NCBI GenBank assembly: GCA_965197825.1
Contig: CBDANW010000002.1
Coordinates: 806,001-870,000, forward strand
DNA length: 64,000 bases
DNA from: CBDANW01 sp965197825
Lineage (GTDB): Bacteria; Acidobacteriota; Vicinamibacteria; Marinacidobacterales; DATDRI01
Direction: 5' to 3'
The notes beneath the pieces are model-generated. The model made no database searches. It was not told the origin of the DNA and saw nothing but the letters and a program-made list of their open reading frames with translations. The position numbers and the translations under genes are program-made. Positions 26,858-35,332 of the stretch are shown piece after piece; position 1 is the stretch's first letter; the number at the start of each line of letters is the position of its first letter.

Positions 26858-28316
26858 GGGGATGTCCCGGCCGCTGTTGAATTTGGTCGGGTAGCGGCGG
26901 CACCTGTGAATACTCTTAGGCAGCAAACACATCGCTGTCAAGAGATTTCTGTTTGCTTCTAAGCGCGTGAACGAGAGCGCCCATATGGCGATAGCCTTTG
27001 ATACGCCGGAACTTTTTCTGCGCGGTGACGACGCCAAGAGCGGTCCATCGGCGAACCATGGAAGGACTCTACCAACGCTTGACGTTTCTCGATACTCTGC
27101 GAATGGTTCCGTTGAGATTCTCAATGGCGTTCGTCGTGGCAAGAGACTGGCGAAGTAAGGCGGGCAGCGCGAGCTTCACGACCGTGAGTGTCTCTTCCAT
27201 CCCTTCACGAAGGCTTCCGGCAGCTTCGTCGTAGCCGTTTCGCTCGAGCCACGACACCAATGCCTGAAGTCGCTTGCGCGCCTTGTCGGCACTCTTGCAC
27301 TTGTAGGCTTCCTTCATCGTCTGGAGCACGTAGGCGTGACGAGACTTGGGAAGGTACGAGCGAAGATTCTGGAGTTTATGGATCTGGCACCTTTGGATGA
27401 CCGCGAGGTCCCCCAAAACGTCGACGAGTGCCTTGCGGATGCCTTTGCCTCCGTCCACTACGCAGAGAATCGACTCATCGACGCGCAAGCCTCGCTCGAG
27501 AAGGTCCTGCAACATCGCGGTGCACACCCGAGAGTTCTCCGTCGAGCCCAGCCATATACCCAGGGGCACCTTCGTTCCATCTATTGTGATACCGAGAGTT
27601 ACGACGACGGTCTGTCCGGCCACCTCAAGGCCATCCAGCATCAGTGCCGCAAGCTCGAACTCCTCTAGCCGCCGAGACAGGTATTCCTCGAGCTTCTTAG
27701 TCGTCTGGCTCACGAGGTGACGGCTGGCGGCACTCTTACTCGTGCCACGAGACTTCAACTTGGCCGCGGGTTTGTCCAGACTCGATTCGTAATTTCGGGT
27801 CGATACCCCCACCAAGATCTGATTCAACACTCGCTCTGGAAGCGGGTCTTCTTCGCGGAAGGCTTCGAAGTGTGGAAGCGACGCCTCCTCGCCCGACTTC
27901 GAGCGAACTCGAGGTCGCGACACTTGGATGCGACGACCACCGAAGCTCAGCTCTCCGTTCGTGCTCCCACAGTGGTTATGAGTTCGCTCCTTCTCGTGCT
28001 TGCCCTTGAGCCCCGCGATCTCCTCGGCGTCCTCTCTGAGCAGTAGGTGCAGAGCTGTCAGTCCTTGCTCGTACACCCATTCCGTCAGATCCGCCTTCGT
28101 GGCCGCGATCCCAGCTATCATCGGTAGCAGTATCTGACCGACTTGGCCAACTACCTTGCCCGTAGGCGAGTGCGTTTGCTTTCTTACTGGCTTCTTCGAT
28201 TTCCTAGGCATTGGTGGCTCCTTGTCCCCCTCTGGAGACGGTTTATTGGCAGACCTATTCTTAGGCCGGCCAAGGAGCCGCCGCTACCCCAAATTCAACA
28301 TCCGGCGGGACATCCC
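26858..28316 (-). mobile_element. IS256-family element IS-D, copy 1
   Basis: 1,459 bp. The ends read inward as GGGGATGTCCCGGCCGCTGT on the left and GGGATGTCCCGCCGGATGTT on the right. Both continue into TTGAATTTGG and GTAGCGGCGGC, giving about 50 bp of related inverted terminus. It is flanked by a perfect 8-bp duplication cttatgca (26850-26857, 28317-28324). A second copy begins at about 63587 and runs off the window. Confidence 0.9.
26916..28211 (-). pseudogene. IS256-family transposase of IS-D with internal amber codon
   Basis: From the ATG at 28211 the frame reads 380 residues (MPRKSKKPVRKQTHSP ... LAALMLDGLEVAGQ, first Asp; LCVVDGGKGIRKAL, second Asp; ATTNAIENLNGTIRR, Glu) to a TAG at 27069-27071 after RNVKRW. 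The same frame then continues MVRRWTALGVVTAQKKFRRI ... to a TAA at 26916-26918. That stretch is the normal C-terminus of this family, so TAG is an in-frame nonsense codon that removes about 50 residues. All three catalytic residues precede it. Confidence 0.88.
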
Positions 28317-28431
28317 CTTATGCACGGTTTGGCGCAAGCTGAAGTCCAGTGACGTTAAAATCTGATGTAATCTACTGCACTAAAAAGTTTTCCCCGTATG
28401 CTAGCAACAGTCAATGACGAAAGCATCGCCC

Positions 28432-28567
28432 AAAACCTGGGCCGATCGTCCTCAGAGAGCTTGAGACGCTTGCCCCGAAGCCCGGCTCGGAGCACGCGGT
28501 TCTCCTCTTGCAGGTGGTCGATCACATCCTGCTGCTGGCGGTTGACCCAGCCAGCTAGAACGAGCAC
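28432..28567 (-). pseudogene. Integrase-core transposase N-terminal fragment, second copy
   Basis: Reads LAGWVNRQQQDVIDHLQEEN, then RVLRAGLRGKRLKLSEDDRP. It matches residues about 9-48 of the fragment at 20421 with a few substitutions (Y to H, R to K), and homology is then lost. Too short to be functional. Confidence 0.65.
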
Positions 28568-28601
28568 TAGGAATTACACGTGGTACGTCATCATGGAGCT
28601 G

Positions 28602-28728
28602 AAAGATAACACCCTCGGGGCCAGACGATTGTAAAGCCTACGGCCCTTGGCCCGGTCGCAAACACAGACACTAAGCTGCTGATTTATGGTCTATTTCAAA
28701 AGGGCCGAGTTTTGGCACAGGACGGGAT
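28602..28728 (+). repeat. 127-bp dispersed repeat, copy 2
   Basis: Near-identical to 24691-24817, with the shared core cagacgattgtaaagcc and the same terminus ttggcacaggacggga. Left and right flanks differ from copy 1, which marks the unit boundaries. Confidence 0.7.
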
Positions 28729-29089
28729 ACCATCGAATCTGTATTAGCGGTGGAGCAAGGAGTTTCTTGAGCCGGGGCACATAGAATCTCCTTTCTGTGC
28801 GTCCGCGTGATAGGGATCACGGATATACTCAGCCAGAACGTACCCTTGGAGGACGTGCAGTACCTGGCCGAGACTCTCCGATCCCCGGGTCACACAGATC
28901 GATGACCGGCGTAGACAGCACGTCACTCGCAACATCGTGGAGCGTTGTCTCGATATGAAAGAAGGACCAGGGAAGAGAGGCGTCCTTTCGAGGCCTGCTA
29001 GCAAGAAAGCCGCCGCACGGCCTCTTTCGGCTCCCCGCAATGAGCCCAAGCTGGTGTCGGTTTCTCTGCCCGAAGGTGTCCGCGACCTG

Positions 29090-30490
29090 GGTCAAGTCTT
29101 AATTTTCCTGTCAAATCTCCGTACGGTTCCCCGCGCTCGGTTAAGCTGCTGATTCCTCCGACGTGCCTTGCGGGAGAAGCTCGTTGCGAAGCTCCTCGAC
29201 TTTCCTAGCGGCGAAGACATCCATCCTCACGCCGCGCCATTTGTTTGCGACGGCCAAGAGCACAGCGAACGAGAGTTTCATCGCGGCCTCCTCGGTGAAG
29301 AAGTGAGGAATGACCTTTGTGCGACGTTTGTGCTCTCCGAACGTGCGCTCAAGTAGATTCGACGTGCGAAGCCTTTTGTGATGCGCCGCAGGAAGGCGTA
29401 GCGCCTGAAGACACGCTTCGAAGGTCTCTTCCATGCACTTCATCGCGCTCGGGAATCGTTGACGGTACCGAGCGATCACCTCCCGACCCTTCTTCAGCCC
29501 TTGCTCGTAGCTGTTCGCATGGAACGACTCAAGGATGGCCGCCTTGAGTTCGTCGCGCACTTCCTTCGGAGCCTTGCCCAGGATGTTCTCGAGGCGGTGC
29601 TTCTGGCAACGTTGCTTGAGGCTTCGAGGGAAGACCTCTGCGATCGCTTTGAGCACTCCAGGATTCCCGTCCGTCACGATGAGCAACGGCTCCCTCATTC
29701 CTCGGGCCACCATCTCCTGCAAAAACCCCTTCCAGTTCTCGTAGGATTCTCGGTTGCCGACACCGATATGAAGAAGAACTCGCGTCCCATCAGCGCGATA
29801 GCCGGTCGCAACGAGGATGGGCTCTTTCCTCTCCGCTCCTTGGTGGTAGCGCAGGTACGTGCCGTCGAGCTCGAGATACAACAGCTTCTCGTTCGAGAGA
29901 TCCCGTTTTCGAAACGCCTCGAAATCCTCCGACAGACACCGTGTGACCCGGCTCACCACCGACTTCGAGACACCCGTGCCGCTCAGCACGTCCGCGAACG
30001 TCGCCTCAATGTCACGCGTCGACATCCCGTGGACGTACATCCGCGCGATCAGTTCATCGAGTTTCTCGGTCCGGCTCACGTAGGCGTCGAGAATCTTTGA
30101 CTGAAACACCTTCTCTGTTTCTCGTACCCGCGGCACTTGCACCGTTACCGCTCCCTCGCCCGTGAGGACCCGATGCGACTCATACCCGTTGCGTCGTCCC
30201 TTCTCCTTCGTCGTTGCCGGAGCGTTCTCATAGTAGTTTCGACCCAACGCCTCCGTCACCTCGCACTCCAACGCATATTGAAGCATCATCTGAGCTCCCG
30301 ACCGGACGATCTCCGAGAGATTCATCTCCCCAAATACCAGTTGTTCCTCGAACTGCTTGAGTAATCGCTGACTCGGTAGTACCTTTCCCATGATGTATGG
30401 TTCTCCTTTTCTGTCCCCATGACGGGGACGGGTTTTGAGCTTGGGGAACCATACATCGTTTTTCTTTGACAGGAATCTTAAGACATCACC
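29090..30490 (-). mobile_element. IS-C, copy 2
   Basis: 1,401 bp with the same inverted repeats as the other IS-C copies, in minus orientation. Unlike the other three it has no target duplication (left flank gcgacctg, right flank cgccacca). Its right side cuts a thioesterase gene whose 5' end is not on the left side. The locus was therefore rearranged after insertion, or the copy is a recombination product. Confidence 0.93.
29141..30391 (-). CDS. IS256-family transposase of IS-C, copy 2
   Basis: 416 residues from the ATG at 30391. It differs from copies 3 and 4 by R43C, I227M and L324F. The catalytic D176, D241 and E348 are intact. The frame is open upstream to 30673 because it runs through the left end into the neighbouring gene; that extension is not part of the protein. 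Confidence 0.95.
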   Translation of the reverse strand: MGKVLPSQRLLKQFEEQLVFGEMNLSEIVRSGAQMMLQYALECEVTEALGRNYYENAPATTKEKGRRNGYESHRVLTGEGAVTVQVPRVRETEKVFQSKILDAYVSRTEKLDELIARMYVHGMSTRDIEATFADVLSGTGVSKSVVSRVTRCLSEDFEAFRKRDLSNEKLLYLELDGTYLRYHQGAERKEPILVATGYRADGTRVLLHIGVGNRESYENWKGFLQEMVARGMREPLLIVTDGNPGVLKAIAEVFPRSLKQRCQKHRLENILGKAPKEVRDELKAAILESFHANSYEQGLKKGREVIARYRQRFPSAMKCMEETFEACLQALRLPAAHHKRLRTSNLLERTFGEHKRRTKVIPHFFTEEAAMKLSFAVLLAVANKWRGVRMDVFAARKVEELRNELLPQGTSEESAA

Positions 30491-30784
30491 CGCCACCAGC
30501 GAGTAGGTGAAACGACGGAACGTTCCGCGCATCTCAAAAAACTCAAACAACTCTTCGAGGCGGCTCCGATCAGCCGCTACCTGGACATGACACTCGGTTA
30601 TTGCGAGAACGGCGTGGCGCGCGTGCGTTTGCCGTTTCGGGCCGAGTTCGAAGAAAAGTATGGCGTCATCCACGGGGGTCTCACCGGTCTGCTGGCGGAC
30701 ACGTCGGGTAACTTCGCGGTGGGTTCGGTCTCGCCGGGCTCCACGGTCAAGACGGTGGAGTTCAAGATGAACTTGCTGGCGGGA
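30491..30784 (+). pseudogene. PaaI-type hotdog thioesterase fragment
   Basis: The open frame from the IS-C edge reads HLKKLKQLFEAAPISRYLDM and then a clear hotdog core: CENGVARVRLPFRAEFEEKYGVIHGGLTGLLADTSGNFAV, then VKTVEFKMNLLAG. The HGG motif with its downstream Asp is the thioesterase signature. The start is missing (cut by IS-C copy 2), and homology ends after NLLAG. It is a two-sided truncation. Confidence 0.78.
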
Positions 30785-30837
30785 CGTGCCGCCGCTTCAA
30801 ACGCCGATGGTGGCGACCGCTTCTCCGCCCCATGTCT

Positions 30838-30990
30838 CCCCGGCCGCGGCTGGGTTGACCAATTCGAAGTCCGCTCGGCCCACTTGAGAGACTCATGAAA
30901 TTCACGAAATAGGCCGCTCTTTGCCTTCTCCCCACGCGCGATCCAGGCGTAGAACGTGGCTTCATTGATGCCCGCGACCTGCACAGCACG
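30838..30990 (-). pseudogene. Helix-turn-helix fragment, phage/terminase-like
   Basis: About 50 codons on the minus strand: AVQVAGINEATFYAWIARGE, then KSGLFREFHESLKWAE. The pattern (AGI-ATFY-WI-RGE ... F-EF-E-LK-AE) resembles the N-terminal HTH of small terminase-like or DUF1804-like proteins. No start codon or remaining domain is recognisable. It overlaps no other feature. Confidence 0.35.
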
Positions 30991-31111
30991 TGCCGGCCCA
31001 CGGCTCGATTCTTGACATCGGTCCGCTTGGCGGGCATTCTCTATGGCAAGACTCGGGGTATTGTGTGTCTGTGATATCGACTTCGCTGATTGCCATCGAC
31101 CAGGGAGGTTC

Positions 31112-31939
31112 ATGATGCCTGCATGCCTTCCCGCACGACTGCTGTTCCTGTTATGCGCGCTGTCGCTGGCCATTGTGACGGGGCTGGGCGCACCGGTGCC
31201 CACTCACGCGGCAAACGACACGCCCGAGGAAGCCGGGCTGAAGATCGCGCAGGATGCCCGGGCGCGCGAGGAAGGGTTCGTCAACTTTACGGCCCAGCAG
31301 GTCATGGTGCTGCGCAACAAGCAGGGGCAGGAGAGCCGACGTCAGCTCCGGGTCCAGGTTTTCGAGGTGTCCGACGACGGGGACAAGAGCCTGTTCGTGT
31401 TCGATGAGCCACGCGACGTCCAAGGAACGGCGTTCCTCATTCACGCCCACCGGGAGGACGCTGACGATCAATGGCTCTATCTCCCCGCGCTGAAACGCGT
31501 CAAGCGCATCAGCTCGGCGAACCGGTCCGGCTCCTTCATGGGCAGCGAGTTTGCGTATGAGGACATGACCGCCCAGGAAGTGGAGAAATTCACCTACCGG
31601 TACCTGCGCGACGAGCCGTGCGGCGATTCAACATGCACGGTCACTGAGCGCTTCCCCGTGGACAAGAAGTCGAGCTATCGCCGTCAGCTGGTCTGGCGCG
31701 ACCAGGACGAGCGTCGCATCCGGAAAGTTGAGTACTACGACCGCAAGGACGCCCATCTGAAAACGCTCACCCTGGACAACTACGCGCAGTACCTGGATCG
31801 TTACTGGCGGGCCAGCAAGATGACGATGGTGAATCATTTGACCGGGAAAAGCACGGTGCTGACCCAGACCGATTTTCAGTTCCAAACAGACCTGGACGGC
31901 AGCGATTTCACACAAACGGGGCTGAGACGGGCACGGTGA
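31112..31939 (+). CDS. Outer-membrane lipoprotein-sorting (LolA-like) secreted protein
   Basis: 275 residues, started at the ATG at 31112 because AGGGAGG lies 4 nt upstream. A signal peptide (ARLLFLLCALSLAIVTGLG ... THA) is followed by a LolA-like beta domain: RQLRVQVFEVSDDGDKSLFV, LYLPALKRVKRISSANRSGSFMGSEFAYEDM and YYDRKDAHLKTLTL. These are the blocks of the outer-membrane lipoprotein-sorting family usually encoded beside an RND/MMPL exporter. No such partner is here. The 166-bp repeat A begins 19 bp after its stop. It is intact; it looks like a transferred single-gene cargo. Confidence 0.85.
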   Translation: MMPACLPARLLFLLCALSLAIVTGLGAPVPTHAANDTPEEAGLKIAQDARAREEGFVNFTAQQVMVLRNKQGQESRRQLRVQVFEVSDDGDKSLFVFDEPRDVQGTAFLIHAHREDADDQWLYLPALKRVKRISSANRSGSFMGSEFAYEDMTAQEVEKFTYRYLRDEPCGDSTCTVTERFPVDKKSSYRRQLVWRDQDERRIRKVEYYDRKDAHLKTLTLDNYAQYLDRYWRASKMTMVNHLTGKSTVLTQTDFQFQTDLDGSDFTQTGLRRAR

Positions 31940-31958
31940 TGCGACCCCGTCCTGTGCC

Positions 31959-32124
31959 GGTGCTTCCGCTATTAAGTGTTGGTGAGATAACGCTAAGACT
32001 TTACGCTGCATTAAATTACAGCCAAAATAGCGCTCACGACCTTCGCCGCGCGCTAAATTGAGCGTAAGCACTTTTTTTGCAAAGGGATACGTACACATCA
32101 CCAACAGCAAACAGTGCAAGCACC
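31959..32124. repeat. 166-bp MITE-like repeat, copy A
   Basis: Exactly 166 bp, about 95% identical to copies B (35333) and C (36234). Ends read GGTGCTTCCGC left and, inverted, GGTGCTTGCAC right. A second inverted block, TGTTGGTGA, lies 19-20 bp in, so the imperfect terminal repeat is about 31 bp. No ORF under selection. Left flank cctgtgcc resembles the orphan ggcacaggacggg end. No target duplication is evident. Confidence 0.8.
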
Positions 32125-32310
32125 GACCGGAGACTAATCAAGTTCGGTGCGCGGATGAATAAATAGAAGGCACAACCAATCCGAAACCTCCCGGCGCGCC
32201 CGTCTTGATTTCGTTTGTGTTCTTGAACACGACGCCTGTTGCTGGCGACTGCTTCATAAGCCCGGACAGCAAATCTGGATAGCTGACGATTGGGAGATGA
32301 TCTTCATGGA
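32125..32310. other. IS-end mosaic downstream of repeat A
   Basis: Begins gaccggagactaatcaagtt, also found at about 18058, and continues to gatgaataaatagaaggcac, shared with 18085. It then holds a reversed orphan end of the CGTCGTGT family (ending near 32233). No gene. Confidence 0.5.
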
Positions 32311-32982
32311 TTAAATCTCAGCAATATCACGCAGGATATCGGGCGATGAAGTTCCGTATGCTGTCAATGAAAATTTTACCTGATCCATGGTGTATTCGGA
32401 ATAATTCCCGTGAGCCGCATTGTTGCGTAATCCAAGCCAGGCTGTTACGTTTTTCTGATCAAGTTTTGTATACGCATCTGCCTTTACAAGATCGGCATTT
32501 AACGTGTCGGCATTCTTCGTATTTTTGTCCGATGTAGTTGTCACACCATACTTGTCGCATAGTTTCCTAATGTGAATTTCCAGCGTGCTACCTGCCAAAA
32601 CGGCGGCTGCATCTTTGTATCCTTTTTCTACGAGATGAACGGGCATCTCCAAGAAATCGCTGAACATATCACCGTGTAAGATTTCTTCAAAGGAACTTAG
32701 GTAGTCATTCTGGATGTCGGAAAGCAATGCCTTTGCAACACCTATCAGGCTCGCCACCTGAATCCATGTATTGGTTTTTCCCGTACCAATTGCCTTTATC
32801 TGTCTAAAGTAAGGAGAATTTCGACCTACAATTCTCTCAATCGCTGCAATACAACGCGTTTGTAAATCCGTAACTTGGGTTCGGGAGAGCACGTCGGACG
32901 CATCATTATGGATTGATTGTAAGAGCGCCGACTCATATTCGGCAATAACTGCCTCCAGTTGTTTTTTGAACGTTTCCGTCAT
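32311..32982 (-). CDS. HEPN-like hypothetical protein, AT-rich
   Basis: 223 residues from the ATG at 32982 (MTETFKKQLEAVIAEYESAL); the open frame extends 17 codons further. It is largely helical. Near the C-terminus, WLGLRNNAAHGNYSEYTMDQV contains R-x4-H (RNNAAH), the motif of HEPN ribonuclease-like domains and DUF4145-like proteins. A preceding block LAGSTLEIHIRKLCDKYGV also fits such proteins. Base composition is visibly more AT-rich than neighbours, indicating recent transfer. Activity is not shown. Related proteins occur in defence and toxin contexts, but the family assignment is tentative. Confidence 0.7.
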   Translation of the reverse strand: MTETFKKQLEAVIAEYESALLQSIHNDASDVLSRTQVTDLQTRCIAAIERIVGRNSPYFRQIKAIGTGKTNTWIQVASLIGVAKALLSDIQNDYLSSFEEILHGDMFSDFLEMPVHLVEKGYKDAAAVLAGSTLEIHIRKLCDKYGVTTTSDKNTKNADTLNADLVKADAYTKLDQKNVTAWLGLRNNAAHGNYSEYTMDQVKFSLTAYGTSSPDILRDIAEI

Positions 32983-33178
32983 GGGTTTGGCCCTATTGTG
33001 CAGAAATACTCGGGTCATGGCCTGCATGGGCAATCGTATCAGGACGTGTTGCCGTCAGCTGCTGTGCTTGATCGAATCGATGGTACTGCGTCGTGTTAAA
33101 AAATACGAACGAACTGGATGTGTCCCGAGGTCCGTGGAAAAAGAACGGCACCCTCCACTCCGTCATCAGAGTATCATA

Positions 33179-33597
33179 TCAGGCGGCAACCTCCGCGCGT
33201 TCGAGAACCTCGCTCAGACGTTGGTAGCCGTCGATGCGTCGTAGTTGAATCTGGCCAGAGGCGATAAGCCCAAACAGCAAAGCGACCGCGGACTCCTCGC
33301 TGGAGAACGACGCTTGGGTTTTCGTCCGGCGTCGAAACTCGCGGTTGAGATTCTCCAGAGCATTGGTCGTTCGAATCGATTTCCACATGGCACGAGGGAA
33401 TTCGTAGAAGGTCAGCAGCTGATTACCGGCCTCCTCTAGGCTTCGGACGACGGCCGGCGCGAGAGGCGTCCACTTGGCGACGAGCTCGTCATAGGCTTTG
33501 CGAGCATCGACCCCGTTGTTGGCGTAGACAATGGCGTGCGTGCGCCGGGCAATGTTGGAGCAAGTTGGCGCGCTTGTGCTCGGTACATCGCTGCAAC
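33179..33597 (-). pseudogene. IS-A transposase C-terminal fragment
   Basis: Matches the last ~140 residues of the IS-A transposase (CSNIARRTHAIVYANNGVDARKAYDEL ... FSSEESAVALLFGLIASGQIQLRRIDGYQ). It retains the catalytic Glu segment TTNALENLNREFRR, but the two Asp blocks are lost or displaced. Compared with copy 1 it has FPRAMW instead of FHRAMW. IS-C copy 3 interrupts it, and a further short piece of the gene (LTKALEKWPGC-equivalent) is at 35006-35043. Confidence 0.88.
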
Positions 33598-34997
33598 GGT
33601 CAAGTCTTAATTTTCCTGTCAAATCTCCGTACGGTTCCCCGCGCTCGGTTAAGCTGCTGATTCCTCCGACGTGCCTTGCGGGAGAAGCTCGTTGCGAAGC
33701 TCCTCGACTTTCCTAGCGGCGAAGACATCCATCCTCACGCCGCGCCATTTGTTTGCGACGGCCAAGAGCACAGCGAACGAGAGTTTCATCGCGGCCTCCT
33801 CGGTGAAGAAGTGAGGAATGACCTTTGTGCGACGTTTGTGCTCTCCGAACGTGCGCTCAAGTAGATTCGACGTGCGAAGCCTTTTGTGATGCGCCGCAGG
33901 AAGGCGTAGCGCCTGAAGACACGCTTCGAGGGTCTCTTCCATGCACTTCATCGCGCTCGGGAATCGTTGACGGTACCGAGCGATCACCTCCCGACCCTTC
34001 TTCAGCCCTTGCTCGTAGCTGTTCGCATGGAACGACTCAAGGATGGCCGCCTTGAGTTCGTCGCGCACTTCCTTCGGAGCCTTGCCCAGGATGTTCTCGA
34101 GGCGGTGCTTCTGGCAACGTTGCTTGAGGCTTCGAGGGAAGACCTCTGCGATCGCTTTGAGCACTCCAGGATTCCCGTCCGTCACGATGAGCAACGGCTC
34201 CCTCATTCCTCGGGCCACTATCTCCTGCAAGAACCCCTTCCAGTTCTCGTAGGATTCTCGGTTGCCGACACCGATATGAAGAAGAACTCGCGTCCCATCA
34301 GCGCGATAGCCGGTCGCAACGAGGATGGGCTCTTTTCTCTCCGCTCCTTGGTGGTAGCGCAGGTACGTGCCGTCGAGCTCGAGATACAACAGCTTCTCGT
34401 TCGAGAGATCCCGTTTTCGAAACGCCTCGAAATCCTCCGACAGACACCGTGTGACCCGGCTCACCACCGACTTCGAGACACCCGTGCCGCTCAGCACGTC
34501 CGCGAACGTCGCCTCAATGTCACGCGTCGACATCCCGTGGACGTACATCCGCGCGATCAGTTCATCGAGTTTCTCGGTCCGGCTCACGTAGGCGTCGAGA
34601 ATCTTTGACTGAAACACCTTCTCTGTTTCTCGTACCCGCGGCACTTGCACCGTTACCGCTCCCTCGCCCGTGAGGACCCGATGCGACTCATACCCGTTGC
34701 GTCGTCCCTTCTCCTTCGTCGTTGCCGGAGCGTTCTCATAGTAGTTTCGACCCAACGCCTCCGTCACCTCGCGCTCCAACGCATATTGAAGCATCATCTG
34801 AGCTCCCGACCGGACGATCTCCGAGAGATTCATCTCCCCAAATACCAGTTGTTCCTCGAACTGCTTGAGTAATCGCTGACTCGGTAGTACCTTTCCCATG
34901 ATGTATGGTTCTCCTTTTCTGTCCCCATGACGGGGACGGGTTTGAGCTTGGGGAACCATACATCGTTTTTCTTTGACAGGAATCTTAAGACATCACC
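33598..34997 (-). mobile_element. IS-C, copy 3
   Basis: 1,400 bp, one base shorter than the others owing to a T deletion in the leader near 34941. Perfect 8-bp duplication gctgcaac (33590-33597, 34998-35005) inside the IS-A copy 2 transposase. Inverted repeats are as in copy 1. Confidence 0.97.
33649..34899 (-). CDS. IS256-family transposase of IS-C, copy 3
   Basis: 416 residues from the ATG at 34899, identical in protein to copy 4 (Ile227, Ala274). It is intact with all catalytic residues. Identity across copies indicates very recent spread. Confidence 0.96.
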   Translation of the reverse strand: MGKVLPSQRLLKQFEEQLVFGEMNLSEIVRSGAQMMLQYALEREVTEALGRNYYENAPATTKEKGRRNGYESHRVLTGEGAVTVQVPRVRETEKVFQSKILDAYVSRTEKLDELIARMYVHGMSTRDIEATFADVLSGTGVSKSVVSRVTRCLSEDFEAFRKRDLSNEKLLYLELDGTYLRYHQGAERKEPILVATGYRADGTRVLLHIGVGNRESYENWKGFLQEIVARGMREPLLIVTDGNPGVLKAIAEVFPRSLKQRCQKHRLENILGKAPKEVRDELKAAILESFHANSYEQGLKKGREVIARYRQRFPSAMKCMEETLEACLQALRLPAAHHKRLRTSNLLERTFGEHKRRTKVIPHFFTEEAAMKLSFAVLLAVANKWRGVRMDVFAARKVEELRNELLPQGTSEESAA

Positions 34998-35043
34998 GCT
35001 GCAACCGGCACCCCGGCCACTTCTCCAGCGCTTTCGTCAGCCC

Positions 35044-35332
35044 GTCGTGTCCAAAAATACAAACGAACTCAAAACCGGCTCGCCGGGACGTTTCGTATTA
35101 GAGGTTGTCCCTTCCATAAACTTGAGCTGCATGAGATTGTCAAACTGCCTGCAACCAGGACGCTCTGGTCATCTTTATGTAGGACGTTTTGAGAGCCGGC
35201 GTCGGCTCTACTCAGGGGTAGAGGTGTAAGCTGGTGCGAAGTTCCGCAGCCGTCCCGAGCAGATCGGACTCAAGCAGCGCGTCGAGTGTAATAATGATGG
35301 AGACCACCAACCTTTGGAATGGCGTCCTGTGC
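35044..35332. other. Orphan IS end and gene-free spacer
   Basis: Starts with an orphan CGTCGTGTCC-family end (gtcgtgtccaaaaatacaaa ... cgccgggacgtttcg). The rest has no supportable gene; a small palindrome (gagccggcgtcggctct, near 35192) has no T run. It ends at repeat B. Confidence 0.5.

Larger units (their letters stand above)
28317..29089. other. Remnant-filled stretch without an intact gene
   Basis: Contains an N-terminal integrase-core fragment (minus, 28432-28567), the 127-bp repeat copy 2 (28602-28728) and about 360 bp (28730-29089) with no recognisable gene. The short plus-strand frame near 28937-29089 (ERCLDMKEGPGKRGVLSR) resembles nothing I know. Confidence 0.45.
33116..35043 (-). 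mobile_element. IS-A copy 2, truncated and split by IS-C copy 3
   Basis: Starts ggatgtgtcccgaggtccgt, the IS-A right end. It carries the 3' part of the IS-A transposase (to 33597), continues after IS-C copy 3 from 35006, and is lost at about 35043, where an orphan CGTCGTGTCC end begins. Its left half is missing. At the position of the copy 1 amber codon this copy reads CAG (Gln), and the protein ends EVLERAEVAA. Confidence 0.88.

Noticed and set aside
29459..30100. 213-codon frames opposite each IS-C transposase (also at 23572, 33967, 37126)
   Set aside because: They are antisense shadows of the transposase; they recur only because the element recurs. No ribosome site and no recognisable domain.
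31959..32124. Conserved minus-strand ORF (~52 codons) through all three 166-bp repeats
   Set aside because: Between copies A and B nearly all base differences change the amino acid (about 7 of 8), so there is no purifying selection. The open frame is incidental.
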